Of a stretch of DNA of 64,000 nucleotides, positions 32,466 to 42,246 are shown in pieces; positions within the stretch are counted from its first letter, which is position 1, and each line of letters begins with the position of its first letter. The position numbers and the translations under genes are program-made. Source of the DNA: Rhodobacteraceae bacterium WFHF2C18 (GTDB taxonomy: Bacteria > Pseudomonadota > Alphaproteobacteria > Rhodobacterales > Rhodobacteraceae); NCBI GenBank assembly GCA_002166865.1, contig NHTQ01000002.1, forward strand, positions 62,001-126,000. The letters are read 5' to 3'. Under the pieces are notes generated by a model that saw only the letters and a program-made list of their open reading frames with translations, was not told the origin of the DNA and did no database searches.

Positions 32466-33335
32466 TTACCGCAAGTCCGGCGGTCCGTCCGGATTCTGTT
32501 CTAAGTCCAGCGGCCCCGTGGACAGGCCGGAAAAGTCGAAAAGCCCGGTGTCTAGAAGGTGCGACGGCCGGGCGTTCATCAGCGCCCGGAACATCACCTG
32601 TCGGCGGCCGGGGCTGTTCTTTTCCCAGCCGTCGAGGATCGCCTTGACCTGCTGACGTTGCAGCCCGTCCTGACTGCCGCAGAGGTCGCAGGGAATGATC
32701 GGGTAGTCCATGGTACGGGCAAAGCGGTCGCAGTCCGCCTCGGCGACGAAGGCGAGCGGCCGATAGACGAAAAGGTCGCCATCCTCGTTCACCAGCTTGG
32801 GCGGCATCGTGGCCAGGCGGCCGCCGTGGAACAGGTTCATGAAGAAGGTTTCAAGAATGTCGTCGCGGTGGTGGCCCAGAACCACGGCCGAGCAGCCCTC
32901 TTCCCGCGCGATCCGGTACAGGATCCCCCGGCGCAGCCGCGAACACAGGGCACAATAGGTGCGCCCCTGCGGCACCTTGTCGGTGACGACCGAATAGGTG
33001 TCCTGGTATTCGATGCGATGCGGAACCCCGCGTTTGCTCAGGAACTCGGGCAGCACCGTGGCCGGGAAACCGGGCTGTCCCTGGTCCAGGTTGCAGGCCA
33101 GAAGCTCCACCGGCAGAAGCCCGCGCCACTGCAGCTCGTGCAGGACCGCCAGAAGGGTATAGCTATCCTTGCCCCCCGACAGGCAGACCAGCCAGCGCGC
33201 GCCGCGCTCGGCCATGCCGTAGGTCTCGATCGCCTCGCGCGCCTGGCGCACGATCCGCTTGCGCAGCTTGCGGAACTCGGTGGTTCGCGGTGCGCCGGCA
33301 AACAGCGGGTGGATATCTTCGGGCTCGTCGAACAT
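32466..33335 (-). CDS. ttcA: tRNA 2-thiocytidine synthetase TtcA
   Basis: A 289-residue PP-loop ATPase that thiolates cytidine 32 in some tRNAs using an iron-sulfur cluster. The PP-loop is SGGKDS at 53-58, with the cluster cysteines in CALC (Cys128, Cys131) and CDLC (Cys216, Cys219). Length and motif spacing match TtcA. It is preceded by tlpA on the same strand (75 bp gap). The 250 bp between ttcA and yidC hold nothing I can name. Confidence 0.94.
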   Translation of the reverse strand: MFDEPEDIHPLFAGAPRTTEFRKLRKRIVRQAREAIETYGMAERGARWLVCLSGGKDSYTLLAVLHELQWRGLLPVELLACNLDQGQPGFPATVLPEFLSKRGVPHRIEYQDTYSVVTDKVPQGRTYCALCSRLRRGILYRIAREEGCSAVVLGHHRDDILETFFMNLFHGGRLATMPPKLVNEDGDLFVYRPLAFVAEADCDRFARTMDYPIIPCDLCGSQDGLQRQQVKAILDGWEKNSPGRRQVMFRALMNARPSHLLDTGLFDFSGLSTGPLDLEQNPDGPPDLR

Positions 33336-33410
33336 GGGGCGGCCTTAGCCGAATCGCATCCGCCCGGCAAGCGTCACCGGGGCCCTTGCGGGGACGGGCG
33401 GCGCGCGGCC

Positions 33411-33977
33411 TCAGCCCGCGTCCGGCCCCGTGATCAGGCCTTCGACAATCGCCTTGGCGCTGTCGGAGTTCCAGTGGGCGTCACCCTGCAGCCGCGCGAT
33501 TTCGCGCCCTTGGGGGTCGAGGATCACGGTAATGGGCAGTCCGAAGACGCCCATTTCGCGCGCGATCTGTTGCTTGGGGTCACGGTGCAGCGGCAGGTTG
33601 TCGACGCCGATCTCGCGAAAGAACTTCTTCATTGCCGGCGGCGGATTGCGCCCGGTCGCGATGGTCACGACCTCGAACTCCTCCCCGCCCAGTTCCGTCT
33701 GGAGTTCCGACAACATTGGCATTTCCTCGCGGCAGGGGGCGCACCAGGTCGCCCAGAAGTTCACGAGCACGTGCTTGCCGGCGAAGTCGGACAGGGTGCC
33801 GGTGCTGCCGTCTTCCTTTACGAAGACGGCATCGGATACGGATTTCGGCTCGGCGTGGAAGTTCAGTTTCTTCATGTCGCCGTCGCGAAGCGCCTCCAGC
33901 GCGGCGGTATCGACGGAGCCGGCGTTTGCACCGAGGATGAGCGACATATAAAGGACGAAAGCAGACAGGAACCTCAT
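33411..33977 (-). CDS. tlpA: TlpA-family periplasmic thioredoxin-like protein
   Basis: A 188-residue thiol-disulfide oxidoreductase with a signal peptide or anchor (residues 1-20) and a thioredoxin fold. The active site is WCAPC at 78-82 with the cis-proline region FGLPITVIL. Members reduce cytochrome c apoproteins or CuA sites. The ATG at 33977 has an excellent GGAGG four bases ahead. It is divergent from argH with only 22 bp between the start codons, so at least one promoter lies inside coding sequence. TlpA next to argH is an arrangement I recall from relatives. Confidence 0.9.
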   Translation of the reverse strand: MRFLSAFVLYMSLILGANAGSVDTAALEALRDGDMKKLNFHAEPKSVSDAVFVKEDGSTGTLSDFAGKHVLVNFWATWCAPCREEMPMLSELQTELGGEEFEVVTIATGRNPPPAMKKFFREIGVDNLPLHRDPKQQIAREMGVFGLPITVILDPQGREIARLQGDAHWNSDSAKAIVEGLITGPDAG

Positions 33978-33999
33978 TATTCCTCCGAAGGGCTCAGAC

Positions 34000-35391
34000 A
34001 TGACTGACACGACCTCGAACCAGATGTGGGGCGGCCGTTTCGCCGCCGGCCCGGACGCGATCATGGAGGCAATTAACGCCTCGATCGGGTTCGACAAGCG
34101 ACTGGCGGCCCAGGACATCGCGGGGTCGCGCGCCCATGCCGCCATGCTGGCCGCCACGGGCATCATCAGTGATAGGGACGCCGAGGCGATGAGGGAAGGG
34201 CTTCTCACGGTCTTGTCAGAGATTGAAGAGGGGCGTTTCACGTTCTCCCCGGCGCTCGAGGATATCCACATGAACGTGGAGGCCCGGCTCAAGGATCTGG
34301 TCGGCGAAGCGGCGGGCCGGTTGCACACCGCGCGGTCGCGCAATGACCAGGTGGCGACGGATTTCCGCCTATGGGTGCGCGACCAGCTGGACGCGGTCGA
34401 GGCCGGGCTCGAAACGCTGGTGCGCGCCTGCCTGGTCCAGGCCGAGGCCGGGGCGGACTGGGTGATGCCGGGCTTCACCCACCTGCAGGTGGCCCAGCCG
34501 GTCACCTGGGGACATCACATGATGGCCTACGTCGAGATGTTCGGGCGTGATCTGGGCCGCGTGCGCGACGCGCGCGTGCGAATGAACGAATGCCCCCTGG
34601 GCGCGGCGGCGCTGGCCGGCACCTCTTTCCCGATCGATCGCGAGATGACGGCGCGCGAACTGGGCTTCGACCGGCCCTGCGCCAATTCGCTGGATGCCGT
34701 CAGCGACCGGGATTTCGCGCTGGAATTCCTCGGCCTGGCTTCCATCTGCGCCATGCATCTCAGCCGCTTGGCCGAGGAGCTGGTGATCTGGTCCTCGGCG
34801 CAGTTCCGCTTCGTCGCGCTCTCGGACCGGTTCTCGACGGGCTCCTCGATCATGCCGCAAAAGCGCAACCCGGACGCGGCGGAACTGATCCGCGCCAAGA
34901 TCGGGCGCATCTTCGGGGCCAATGTCGCCCTGATGACGGTGATGAAGGGGCTGCCGCTGGCCTATTCCAAGGACATGCAAGAGGACAAGGAACAGGTGTT
35001 CGACGCCGCCGACAACCTGCTTCTGGCCCTGGCGGCGATGGAGGGGATGGTGCGTGACATGGAAGCCAACCGCGAAGCTCTGGCCGCGGCCGCGGGGCAT
35101 GGCTTTTCCACCGCCACCGATCTGGCGGACTGGCTGGTGCGGGCGCTGGACATGCCGTTCCGCGAGGCGCACCATGTCACCGGCAGCCTGGTCGCGCTGG
35201 CCGAGCGCAAGGGCTGTGACCTGCCGGACCTGACCCTGGCAGAGATGCAGGCCGTTCACGCCGATATCCGCGCCGACGTATTCGATGTGCTGGGTGTGGA
35301 GAACTCGGTGGCCTCGCGCCGCAGCTACGGCGGCACCGCCCCGGACCAGGTGCGGTCCCAAATCGCACGATGGAAGGAGAAACTGTCATGA
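34000..35391 (+). CDS. argH: Argininosuccinate lyase
   Basis: A 463-residue fumarase-superfamily enzyme splitting argininosuccinate to arginine and fumarate. The superfamily signature [12 protein letters not shown] lies near residues 281-292, with [12 protein letters not shown] and THLQVAQPV elsewhere. The ATG at 34000 begins [14 protein letters not shown], a typical start. Its stop overlaps the start of a small lipoprotein gene, and lysA follows, giving an argH-lipoprotein-lysA operon. Confidence 0.96.
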   Translation: MTDTTSNQMWGGRFAAGPDAIMEAINASIGFDKRLAAQDIAGSRAHAAMLAATGIISDRDAEAMREGLLTVLSEIEEGRFTFSPALEDIHMNVEARLKDLVGEAAGRLHTARSRNDQVATDFRLWVRDQLDAVEAGLETLVRACLVQAEAGADWVMPGFTHLQVAQPVTWGHHMMAYVEMFGRDLGRVRDARVRMNECPLGAAALAGTSFPIDREMTARELGFDRPCANSLDAVSDRDFALEFLGLASICAMHLSRLAEELVIWSSAQFRFVALSDRFSTGSSIMPQKRNPDAAELIRAKIGRIFGANVALMTVMKGLPLAYSKDMQEDKEQVFDAADNLLLALAAMEGMVRDMEANREALAAAAGHGFSTATDLADWLVRALDMPFREAHHVTGSLVALAERKGCDLPDLTLAEMQAVHADIRADVFDVLGVENSVASRRSYGGTAPDQVRSQIARWKEKLS

Positions 35392-35567
35392 AACCCTTGG
35401 TTTGGATGCTGTCGTTGGGGGTTCTGGCCGCCTGCGGCGCGGATGGCGAACCGGTCAAGCCCTCGATGAACACGACTGTCGGCGTGGGCGGCAGCGGCGC
35501 CTACGGCGCGACCACCGTGGCGGCAACCAGCGGCAACACCAGCGTCTCGGTCGGGCTGGGACTGTAA
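35388..35567 (+). CDS. Small lipoprotein of the argH-lysA operon
   Basis: A 59-residue protein with a signal peptide ending in LAAC (lipid Cys16), then a glycine/threonine/valine-rich tail. It starts with ATG overlapping the argH stop (ATGA) and has GGAAGGAG ahead, so it is clearly translated. I recall a short lipoprotein at this place in related genomes but no function for it. A cell-envelope role next to diaminopimelate/lysine synthesis would be pure speculation. Confidence 0.8.
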   Translation: MKPLVWMLSLGVLAACGADGEPVKPSMNTTVGVGGSGAYGATTVAATSGNTSVSVGLGL

Positions 35568-35672
35568 GGCGGGGGCGGGTGATGGTCTTTCTGCCGCAAG
35601 TCGCGTCAAACGCTTGAATTGCATCGCCTGCGCGCTCTGATATGAGCCGCACCAGGAACTGGAGAGCGCGAC

Positions 35673-36938
35673 TTGGACCATTTTCTTTACCGCGACGGGG
35701 AACTTTATGCCGAGGAGGTGCCCGTGGCCGATATCGCGGCCGCGGTCGGCACCCCCTTCTACCTGTATTCCACGGCCACACTGACCCGGCACTTCCGGCT
35801 GTTCGACGAGGCCTTGGCAGGCACCAATCACCTGGTTTGTTACGCGGTCAAGGCCGCCAGCAACCAGGCCATCCTGAAGACGCTGGCGCAACTCGGTGCC
35901 GGGATGGACGTGGTCTCGGGCGGGGAATACGCACGTGCCAAAGCCGCCGGCGTGCCCGGAGAGCGGATCGTTTTTTCCGGCGTGGGCAAGACCCGTGCGG
36001 AGATGCGCATGGCGCTGGAAGGTGGTATTCGCCAGTTCAACGTGGAAAGCGAGCCGGAGATGGCGGCGCTGAGCGATGTCGCGAGCGAGATGGGGCGCGT
36101 GGCGCCGATTAGCGTGCGGGTCAATCCCGACGTGGACGCGATGACCCACGCCAAGATCGCAACCGGCAAGGCCGAGAACAAGTTCGGCATCCCGATCTCA
36201 CGCGCGCGACAGGTCTATGCGCAGGCCGCGGCGTTGCCGGGGCTCGACGTTGTGGGCATCGATGTCCACATCGGCAGCCAGTTGACCGATTTGGAGCCTT
36301 TCCGCCTGGCTTATGACAAGGTCGCCGAACTGACCGAGGCGCTGCGCGCGGACGGCCATGACATCCGGCGCCTGGACCTTGGTGGCGGCCTGGGCATCCC
36401 CTACACCCGGTCGAACGAGGCGCCGCCCCTGCCCACGGAGTACGGCGCGCTCATCAAGGAGACGGTGGGGCATCTGGGCTGCGAGATCGAGATCGAGCCG
36501 GGCCGCCTGGTGGCAGGCAACGCCGGCATCCTGGTGTCCAGTGTGATCTATGTGAAGTCGGGCGAAGGGCGCGATTTCCTGATTCTAGACGCGGCGATGA
36601 ACGACCTGATCCGGCCGGCGATGTACGAGGCCCATCACGATATCGTGCCCGTGACCGAGCCCGCCGCGGCGGCCGAGCGGGTGCCCTACGATGTCGTGGG
36701 GCCGGTCTGCGAGACCGGCGATACCTTCGCCAAGAGCCGCCAGTTGCCCCGGCTGGCGGCCGGTGATCTGGTGGCGTTCCGCAGCGCGGGCGCCTACGGC
36801 GCGGTGATGGCGAGCGAATACAACACACGCCCCCTGACGCCGGAAGTTCTGGTCGATGAGCATCAATTTGCCGTCATCCGGGCCCGCCCGGCCTTTGACG
36901 AGATCATAAATCGCGATACCATTCCTCCGTGGCTGTGA
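35673..36938 (+). CDS. lysA: Diaminopimelate decarboxylase (TTG start)
   Basis: A 421-residue PLP enzyme that makes L-lysine from meso-diaminopimelate. The PLP lysine is Lys60 in VCYAVKA, the HIGSQ and GGGLGIPY motifs bind phosphate, and GPVCETGD supplies the catalytic cysteine. Translation most likely begins at TTG 35673, with GGAGAG ahead, because MDHFLYRDGELYAEEV is the family start. It is third in the argH-lipoprotein-lysA operon. Confidence 0.95.
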   Translation: MDHFLYRDGELYAEEVPVADIAAAVGTPFYLYSTATLTRHFRLFDEALAGTNHLVCYAVKAASNQAILKTLAQLGAGMDVVSGGEYARAKAAGVPGERIVFSGVGKTRAEMRMALEGGIRQFNVESEPEMAALSDVASEMGRVAPISVRVNPDVDAMTHAKIATGKAENKFGIPISRARQVYAQAAALPGLDVVGIDVHIGSQLTDLEPFRLAYDKVAELTEALRADGHDIRRLDLGGGLGIPYTRSNEAPPLPTEYGALIKETVGHLGCEIEIEPGRLVAGNAGILVSSVIYVKSGEGRDFLILDAAMNDLIRPAMYEAHHDIVPVTEPAAAAERVPYDVVGPVCETGDTFAKSRQLPRLAAGDLVAFRSAGAYGAVMASEYNTRPLTPEVLVDEHQFAVIRARPAFDEIINRDTIPPWL

Positions 36939-36975
36939 CGTGCCCCGCGTGTCCAGCCGGCAAACGGATCGGAGC

Positions 36976-39585
36976 ATGGCGCGCCAAAACACCCTCCTGT
37001 CGACGGTTCTGAACCGGCTGCGCCGGCCCCTCGCCCTGACTTGGGCGGGGCTTCTCTTGGAACGGCTGGTGCGCGCCTTCTGGCCCCTTTGGACGCTGAT
37101 TGCCGTGTGCGCGGCGGCTCTGGTCCTTGGCCTTCAGGACCTCGTGATGCTGGAGGTGATCTGGGCCATCGGCGCGGCCGCCCTTTTGGCCGCAGGGATC
37201 TTCGCAGTGCGCGGGATCTGGCGTTTTCGATGGCCACGTCGGTCCGAGGCTCTGGCCCGCCTTGATTCGGCGCTGCCCGGACGGCCCCTGCAAAGTCTGG
37301 CCGATGAACAAGCGATCGGCGGGGGTGATGCCGGCTCGGAAGCGCTCTGGCGGGCGCACTTGGCGCGCATGGCTGACAGTGCCGGCAACGCGCGCGCGGT
37401 CGAACCTGATCTGAAACTGTCGACGCGCGATCCCCTTGGCCTGCGCTACCTGGCTCTCACAGCCTTGGTTGTGGCCTTGCTTTTTGGCTCCGTCTGGCGT
37501 GCGGGATCGGTTGCCGGGATGGCACCCGGCGGGCCCGATCTGGCCACCGGACCGGCCTGGGAGGGCTGGATCGAACCGCCGGCTTACACCGGGCGGCCGA
37601 GCCTGTACCTCAACGACCAGACGGGGCGGATCGCGGTGCCCGAGGGTAGCCATGTGACGATGCGGCTTTATGGCGAAGTCGGCGCGCTGCGCATCGAGGA
37701 AACCGTGTCAGACAGTGAACCGGCTCCGGCCGACCCTGGTACGCCGGAACGGGACTTCACGGTGGTCCGTGACGGGCGGCTCAGCGTGACCGGCCCGGGC
37801 GGGCAAAGTTGGCAGATCGTGGCCGAGGCGGACACCGCGCCCGAGGTGACAATCCTCGAGGACGGAACCAAGACAACCTTCGACGGCCGCATGAGCCAGC
37901 CTTTCAAGGCACGGGACGATTACGGTGTCGTGGACGGAACAGCCACCTTCCGGCTGGACCTCGACCGGGTGGAGCGCCGCCACGGGTTGACCACCCCGCC
38001 AGATCCGCGTGAGCCCATCGAGCTGGAACTGCCGATGCCGATCACCGGCGACCGGGCGGATTTCACCGAAACGCTGGTCGAGAACCTGTCCCAGCACCCA
38101 TGGGCGCACCTGCCCGTTACCTTGCAGCTAGAGGCGCGGGACAGGGCCGGGCAGGTTGGGCGCAGTGCAATGAAGGAGATGACACTGCCGGCCCGGCGCT
38201 TCTTCGATCCGATGGCCGCGACGGTGATCGAGCAGCGGCGGGATCTGCTATGGGCCAAGGCCAACGCGCGGCGTGTGACACAGGTACTCCGCGCGGTCTC
38301 ACACCAGCCGTCGCCTGACCTTTTCCGCTCTGAAACCGCCTACCTGCGTCTTCGGGTCATTCTGCGCCGGCTGGAAACCCTTGTCGCGCATGACAGCCTG
38401 ACCGACGAGTCGCAGGGCGAGATTGCGCAGGCGCTATGGGATCTGGCGATCAAGCTGGAGGAGGGCGATATCGGCGACGCGCTGGAGCGTATGCGCGCGG
38501 CCCGCGAACGCCTGAGCGAGGCGATGAAGAACGGGGCCAGCCAGGAAGAGATCGCCCGGCTGATGCAGGAACTGCGCCGCGCCACCGAGGATTACCTGCG
38601 GCAGAAATCACGGCAGGCGCAGCGCGAGGGCCAGCAGGACGGCGATCAGCAGATGGCCGAGAACATGCGCCGCATGACCCAGCAGGACCTGCAGGACATG
38701 ATGGACCGCATCCAGGAGTTGATGGAGCAGGGCCGCATGGCCGAGGCGCAGCAGGCGCTGGAGGAGTTTCAGCGCATGATGGAGAACATGCGCGTCACCC
38801 AAGGCCAGGGACAGCAGGGCCAGTCGCCCGGCCAGCAGGCGATGGAGGGATTGGCCGATACTCTGCGTCAGCAGCAGGGCCTGTCGGATCAGGCGTTCCG
38901 CGACCTTCAGGAGCAATTCAATCCCAACGCCGAGGCGGGGCAATCGCAAGGCAACGAGGGTCGCAGTGGCGGCCAGGGACGTGGGCAAAGCCACGAGGGC
39001 CAGCAAGGCCGGGGTGAGGGCAGCGGCAGCCAGCCGGGACAACCGGGCGCGCCCGGCCAGCCCGGCGACCGCCAGGCCGAGGGCACAGGCGAGGGATCAC
39101 TCGCCGATCGCCAGGAAGCGCTGCGCCGCGAGTTGGAGCGACAGCGCCGCAACCTGCCGGGTGGCGGCAGCGCGGCGGGCGAGCAGGCGCGCGAGTCGCT
39201 GGACCGCGCCGGCCGCGCCATGGAAGGCGCCGAGGAGGCCCTGCGCGGCGATGACCTGGCCGGGGCGATCGACCGGCAATCCGAGGCGATGGAGGCGCTG
39301 CGCGAAGGCATGCGCAACCTTGGCGAGGCGATGGCCGAGAACAACCGCCGCACCCAGGGCGGCCAGGGCCAGGCGCGGGGCCAAGCTGGCGCGCAGCAGT
39401 CCGACCCGCTGGGGCGGTCCCCGGGGCAGGGCGGCCGCGTGGGCACGCAGGACAGCCTTCTTCAGGGTGAAGACGTCTATCGCCGCGCGCGCGAGTTGCT
39501 GGACGAGATCCGCCGCCGCGCCGGCGAGGGCGAGCGCCCCGACGTCGAGCTTGATTACCTCGAACGCCTGCTGGACCGCTTCTGA
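36976..39585 (+). CDS. TIGR02302/DUF4175-type large membrane-anchored protein
   Basis: An 869-residue protein of unknown function common in alphaproteobacteria. Two membrane segments occur near residues 30-75 and one near 155-175. A beta-rich periplasmic part follows (about 190-350). The last 350 residues are a glutamine/arginine/glycine-rich coiled coil and low-complexity region with repeated QGQ-like stretches. I start at the ATG at 36976 (MARQNTLLSTVLNRL), with GGAG ahead. It follows lysA by 37 bp and may be co-transcribed. Function is not known to me; an envelope role is a guess. Confidence 0.85.
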   Translation: MARQNTLLSTVLNRLRRPLALTWAGLLLERLVRAFWPLWTLIAVCAAALVLGLQDLVMLEVIWAIGAAALLAAGIFAVRGIWRFRWPRRSEALARLDSALPGRPLQSLADEQAIGGGDAGSEALWRAHLARMADSAGNARAVEPDLKLSTRDPLGLRYLALTALVVALLFGSVWRAGSVAGMAPGGPDLATGPAWEGWIEPPAYTGRPSLYLNDQTGRIAVPEGSHVTMRLYGEVGALRIEETVSDSEPAPADPGTPERDFTVVRDGRLSVTGPGGQSWQIVAEADTAPEVTILEDGTKTTFDGRMSQPFKARDDYGVVDGTATFRLDLDRVERRHGLTTPPDPREPIELELPMPITGDRADFTETLVENLSQHPWAHLPVTLQLEARDRAGQVGRSAMKEMTLPARRFFDPMAATVIEQRRDLLWAKANARRVTQVLRAVSHQPSPDLFRSETAYLRLRVILRRLETLVAHDSLTDESQGEIAQALWDLAIKLEEGDIGDALERMRAARERLSEAMKNGASQEEIARLMQELRRATEDYLRQKSRQAQREGQQDGDQQMAENMRRMTQQDLQDMMDRIQELMEQGRMAEAQQALEEFQRMMENMRVTQGQGQQGQSPGQQAMEGLADTLRQQQGLSDQAFRDLQEQFNPNAEAGQSQGNEGRSGGQGRGQSHEGQQGRGEGSGSQPGQPGAPGQPGDRQAEGTGEGSLADRQEALRRELERQRRNLPGGGSAAGEQARESLDRAGRAMEGAEEALRGDDLAGAIDRQSEAMEALREGMRNLGEAMAENNRRTQGGQGQARGQAGAQQSDPLGRSPGQGGRVGTQDSLLQGEDVYRRARELLDEIRRRAGEGERPDVELDYLERLLDRF

Positions 39586-39622
39586 GCGAGGGGTGGGCAG
39601 TCAGTTGTCGGGCTGTGGCGCG

Positions 39623-40504
39623 TTACCCGCCCGATGTCTGATCCATCAGCCATGCGACCGCTTCGGCCGCCCGGTCGTCCAGCCAGATCCGGCCCGCGTT
39701 GACGGCATCAACGTAATCCGACAACGGCCCGGCGAGCGCGGGCACGGCCTCGGCGATCAGCGGGGCAAAGAGGTAGGCCACCGCTGCGACCAGAACCACC
39801 ACTACCGCCAGGATGAAGCCGCCGCGAAAGCCGCTTGAGCGGTCTTCCTCGATGTCGAACCGATCGGCCTCGGCGGCGGCCTGCGGTGTCTCGATCCGGC
39901 CGTCCCCCGCGTTTAGCGACGAGTTGATCTCGTCGATGTTGGGGAGGAGGTTGCTGCGCGAGGTCGGGTCTATGTCGTCGTCCCGCGCTTCGGGCGCCGC
40001 AGATTGCGCTGTGTCTGCGGACTCTGTTGGCGGCATGTCGTTCTCATCCCCGCGCAAGCGCGACACGCGGCGCCTGGCCTGTTGCGCGCGGTCTTCCTCT
40101 TCAGACGCGGCGCCGCTGCCGAGGCCTAGGTCCGGTTGCGTCTCGACCCCGCCGCGGCGTTCGGCGTCGCGGGCCTGGCGTTCGTGCTCGGCCTCTTCGC
40201 GCAGCACATCCGCGATGGCAGGGTCGAGTTCGCGGCGATGCCGCGTCTCCTCCGCCTGCGTGGGGGTGTCGGCGGTCCCGTTGTCCTGGCGTGATTTATC
40301 GGCCGGCGCCTCGGTTTCCGGCACCTCCCAATCGGGGGGCGAGGCGGGCGCATCGTCGGCGTTTTCCTCGGTCGGGGGATGGTCGGGATGGTGCTGGAAC
40401 CAAGTGTCGCCGCAGTTCGAGCACTGGACGTCACGCCCCGTCTCGGGGATCACCTCGTCGGGGACCTCATATTGCGCGCCGCAATTCGGACATGTCAGCC
40501 GCAT
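39623..40504 (-). CDS. Zinc-ribbon (MJ0042-type) single-pass membrane protein
   Basis: A 293-residue protein. The N-terminal 35 residues form a zinc ribbon with Cys5, Cys8, Cys28 and Cys31 (CPNCGAQYEVP...CSNCGDTW). A long acidic, disordered middle follows, then one membrane segment (GGFILAVVVVLVAAVAYLFA) and a short C-terminal tail. The start is the ATG at 40504, directly before the zinc ribbon. Such proteins are usual next to ftsE in alphaproteobacteria and may link transcription or envelope functions to division; this is inference. It is divergent from ftsE. Confidence 0.85.
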   Translation of the reverse strand: MRLTCPNCGAQYEVPDEVIPETGRDVQCSNCGDTWFQHHPDHPPTEENADDAPASPPDWEVPETEAPADKSRQDNGTADTPTQAEETRHRRELDPAIADVLREEAEHERQARDAERRGGVETQPDLGLGSGAASEEEDRAQQARRRVSRLRGDENDMPPTESADTAQSAAPEARDDDIDPTSRSNLLPNIDEINSSLNAGDGRIETPQAAAEADRFDIEEDRSSGFRGGFILAVVVVLVAAVAYLFAPLIAEAVPALAGPLSDYVDAVNAGRIWLDDRAAEAVAWLMDQTSGG

Positions 40505-40666
40505 CTTGCCACCTGTCACCTGCCGCCGTTTTTCGGCCTGTCTCATTGCGTTACAGCATAGGCAGGATCGCGCCGTCGTGAAAGAGCAAAGGATTCGGCG
40601 CCCGTTTTGATTGCACATGTGTGGCCCCTGGGGCATTTAGGATCCGATCGGGACAAGGGGGCAGCG

Positions 40667-41344
40667 TTGATCGAACTGGACGATGTGGCCTACAGCTACG
40701 GCGGCGGCGAGTTGTTGAGCGAGATAAAGCTCGACCTGCAGCCGGGCTCGTTCCATTTCCTCACTGGTCCTTCGGGCGCCGGCAAGACGACCTTGCTGAA
40801 ACTGTGTTACGGGGCGCTGGTTCCGACATCGGGGCATGCCCGGCTTTTCGGCAAGGAGCTGCGCGGCATGGTACGCGACGACATCGCGGTCGCCCGCCGG
40901 CGCATCGGCGTGGTGCATCAGGATTGCCAGTTTCTCGACCATCTCACCGTGACAGAGAACATCGCCCTGCCGCTGACGGTGTCGGGCCGTGATCTGCTGG
41001 CCGAGTCGGCGAACCTGAAGGAACTTACCCAGTGGGTCGGCCTGAGCAACCGGGCTGATGCAAAGCCCCCCGAGCTTTCGGGCGGGGAGCGGCAGCGCGC
41101 GGCGCTTGCGCGGGCGGTCATCATGTCGCCGGACGTGATCCTGGCCGACGAGCCCACGGGCAATGTGGACTGGGAGATGTCGCAGCGCTTGATGCGACTG
41201 CTGATCGAACTCAACCGAATGGGCAAGACGGTCATGATTGCCACCCACGACCTGGCCCTCATCCGGGCGGCCAAATCACATGTGCAAGCGCGGGTGTTGC
41301 GCATCTCAAACCGGAGACTGCAACTGGCAGGGGCGGACCTTTGA
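40667..41344 (+). CDS. ftsE: Cell division ATP-binding protein FtsE (TTG start)
   Basis: A 225-residue ATPase of the FtsEX complex, which acts at the divisome and activates peptidoglycan hydrolases. Walker A GPSGAGKT at 34-41, signature LSGGERQR at 137-144, Walker B ILADE at 158-162 and THDLALI follow the family. I select the TTG at 40667 with AAGGGGG upstream, since MIELDDVAYSYGGGE is the expected start. The stop overlaps the ftsX start. Confidence 0.92.
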   Translation: MIELDDVAYSYGGGELLSEIKLDLQPGSFHFLTGPSGAGKTTLLKLCYGALVPTSGHARLFGKELRGMVRDDIAVARRRIGVVHQDCQFLDHLTVTENIALPLTVSGRDLLAESANLKELTQWVGLSNRADAKPPELSGGERQRAALARAVIMSPDVILADEPTGNVDWEMSQRLMRLLIELNRMGKTVMIATHDLALIRAAKSHVQARVLRISNRRLQLAGADL

Positions 41345-42246
41345 GGCCGGATCTGAGCCGCATCGCCGACGTCCTCGCGGGGGACGCCCAGGCGGACAGG
41401 GTGGTGCCGCCGACCGGTTTCACCGCCTGGCTGACGCTGTTCAGCGCCGCGGCCATGGCTTTTCTGGCGGTCTTCGCGCTGGCGCTGTCGCTGGCCACCG
41501 GCCGGCTGGCGGATCGTTGGGCCGGCGAACTGGCGCACAGCGCGACCGTACGGATTTCGGCGCCAGCCGGGCAACTCGCCGCCCAGACAGAGGCCGCGCT
41601 GAAGGTTCTGCGGACAACGGAAGGCGTGAAAAGCGCCCGGGCGCTGACCGATGCCGAGCAGCGCGCGCTGCTGGAGCCCTGGTTCGGGCCGGACCTGCCG
41701 GTGGAGACCCTGCCGATCCCGCGACTTGTCGAAGTGGTCGAGACAGACGAGGGTTTCGATGCCGAGGGCCTGCGCCTGCGGCTGGCCGCCGAGGCCCCGG
41801 GCGCCGTTCTGGACGATCATACGCGTTGGCGCAGGCCGCTGGCGCGCGCCGCGGCGCGTCTGCGGTTCCTGGGCTGGCTGTCGCTGGGGCTGATCGGTGG
41901 TGCAATGGCGGCCATGATCACCCTGGCCGCCAACGCGGCCTTGGCGGCCAACAGCCAGGTCATCGGAGTGCTGCGGCTGGTGGGAGCGCGCGATGATTAC
42001 ATCGCGCGGGCCTTCGTGCGTCGGTTCACGCTGCGCGCTCTGGGCGGGGCGGCTGTCGGGGCGGGCCTCGGCGCTCTGGCCGTTCTGATGCTGCCCGAGG
42101 CGCAGCGCGCCGGCACCTTCCTCACCGGGCTGGGTTTTCGGGGGTGGCACTGGCTGTGGGTTCTGGCCGTTCCGGTACTGGCTGGGCTGGTTGCCTACGC
42201 CGCCACCCGCATGGCCGCCTTCAAACGCCTGAGAGAGATGCCATGA
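41341..42246 (+). CDS. ftsX: Cell division protein FtsX (TTG start)
   Basis: A 301-residue permease-like partner of FtsE: membrane segments near residues 25-50, 180-205, 230-255 and 270-290, with a periplasmic domain between the first two. The VIGVLRLVGARDDYIARAFVRR segment is the MacB/FtsX coupling region. Translation begins at TTG 41341, overlapping the ftsE stop (TTGA). It overlaps the acyltransferase gene by four bases. Confidence 0.9.
   Translation: MRPDLSRIADVLAGDAQADRVVPPTGFTAWLTLFSAAAMAFLAVFALALSLATGRLADRWAGELAHSATVRISAPAGQLAAQTEAALKVLRTTEGVKSARALTDAEQRALLEPWFGPDLPVETLPIPRLVEVVETDEGFDAEGLRLRLAAEAPGAVLDDHTRWRRPLARAAARLRFLGWLSLGLIGGAMAAMITLAANAALAANSQVIGVLRLVGARDDYIARAFVRRFTLRALGGAAVGAGLGALAVLMLPEAQRAGTFLTGLGFRGWHWLWVLAVPVLAGLVAYAATRMAAFKRLREMP

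Noticed and set aside
38600-39460. Tandem repeat or mobile element in the glutamine-rich part of the TIGR02302-type gene
   Set aside because: The DNA is low complexity because the protein is Gln/Gly/Arg-rich; no fixed repeat period or flanking duplication is seen.
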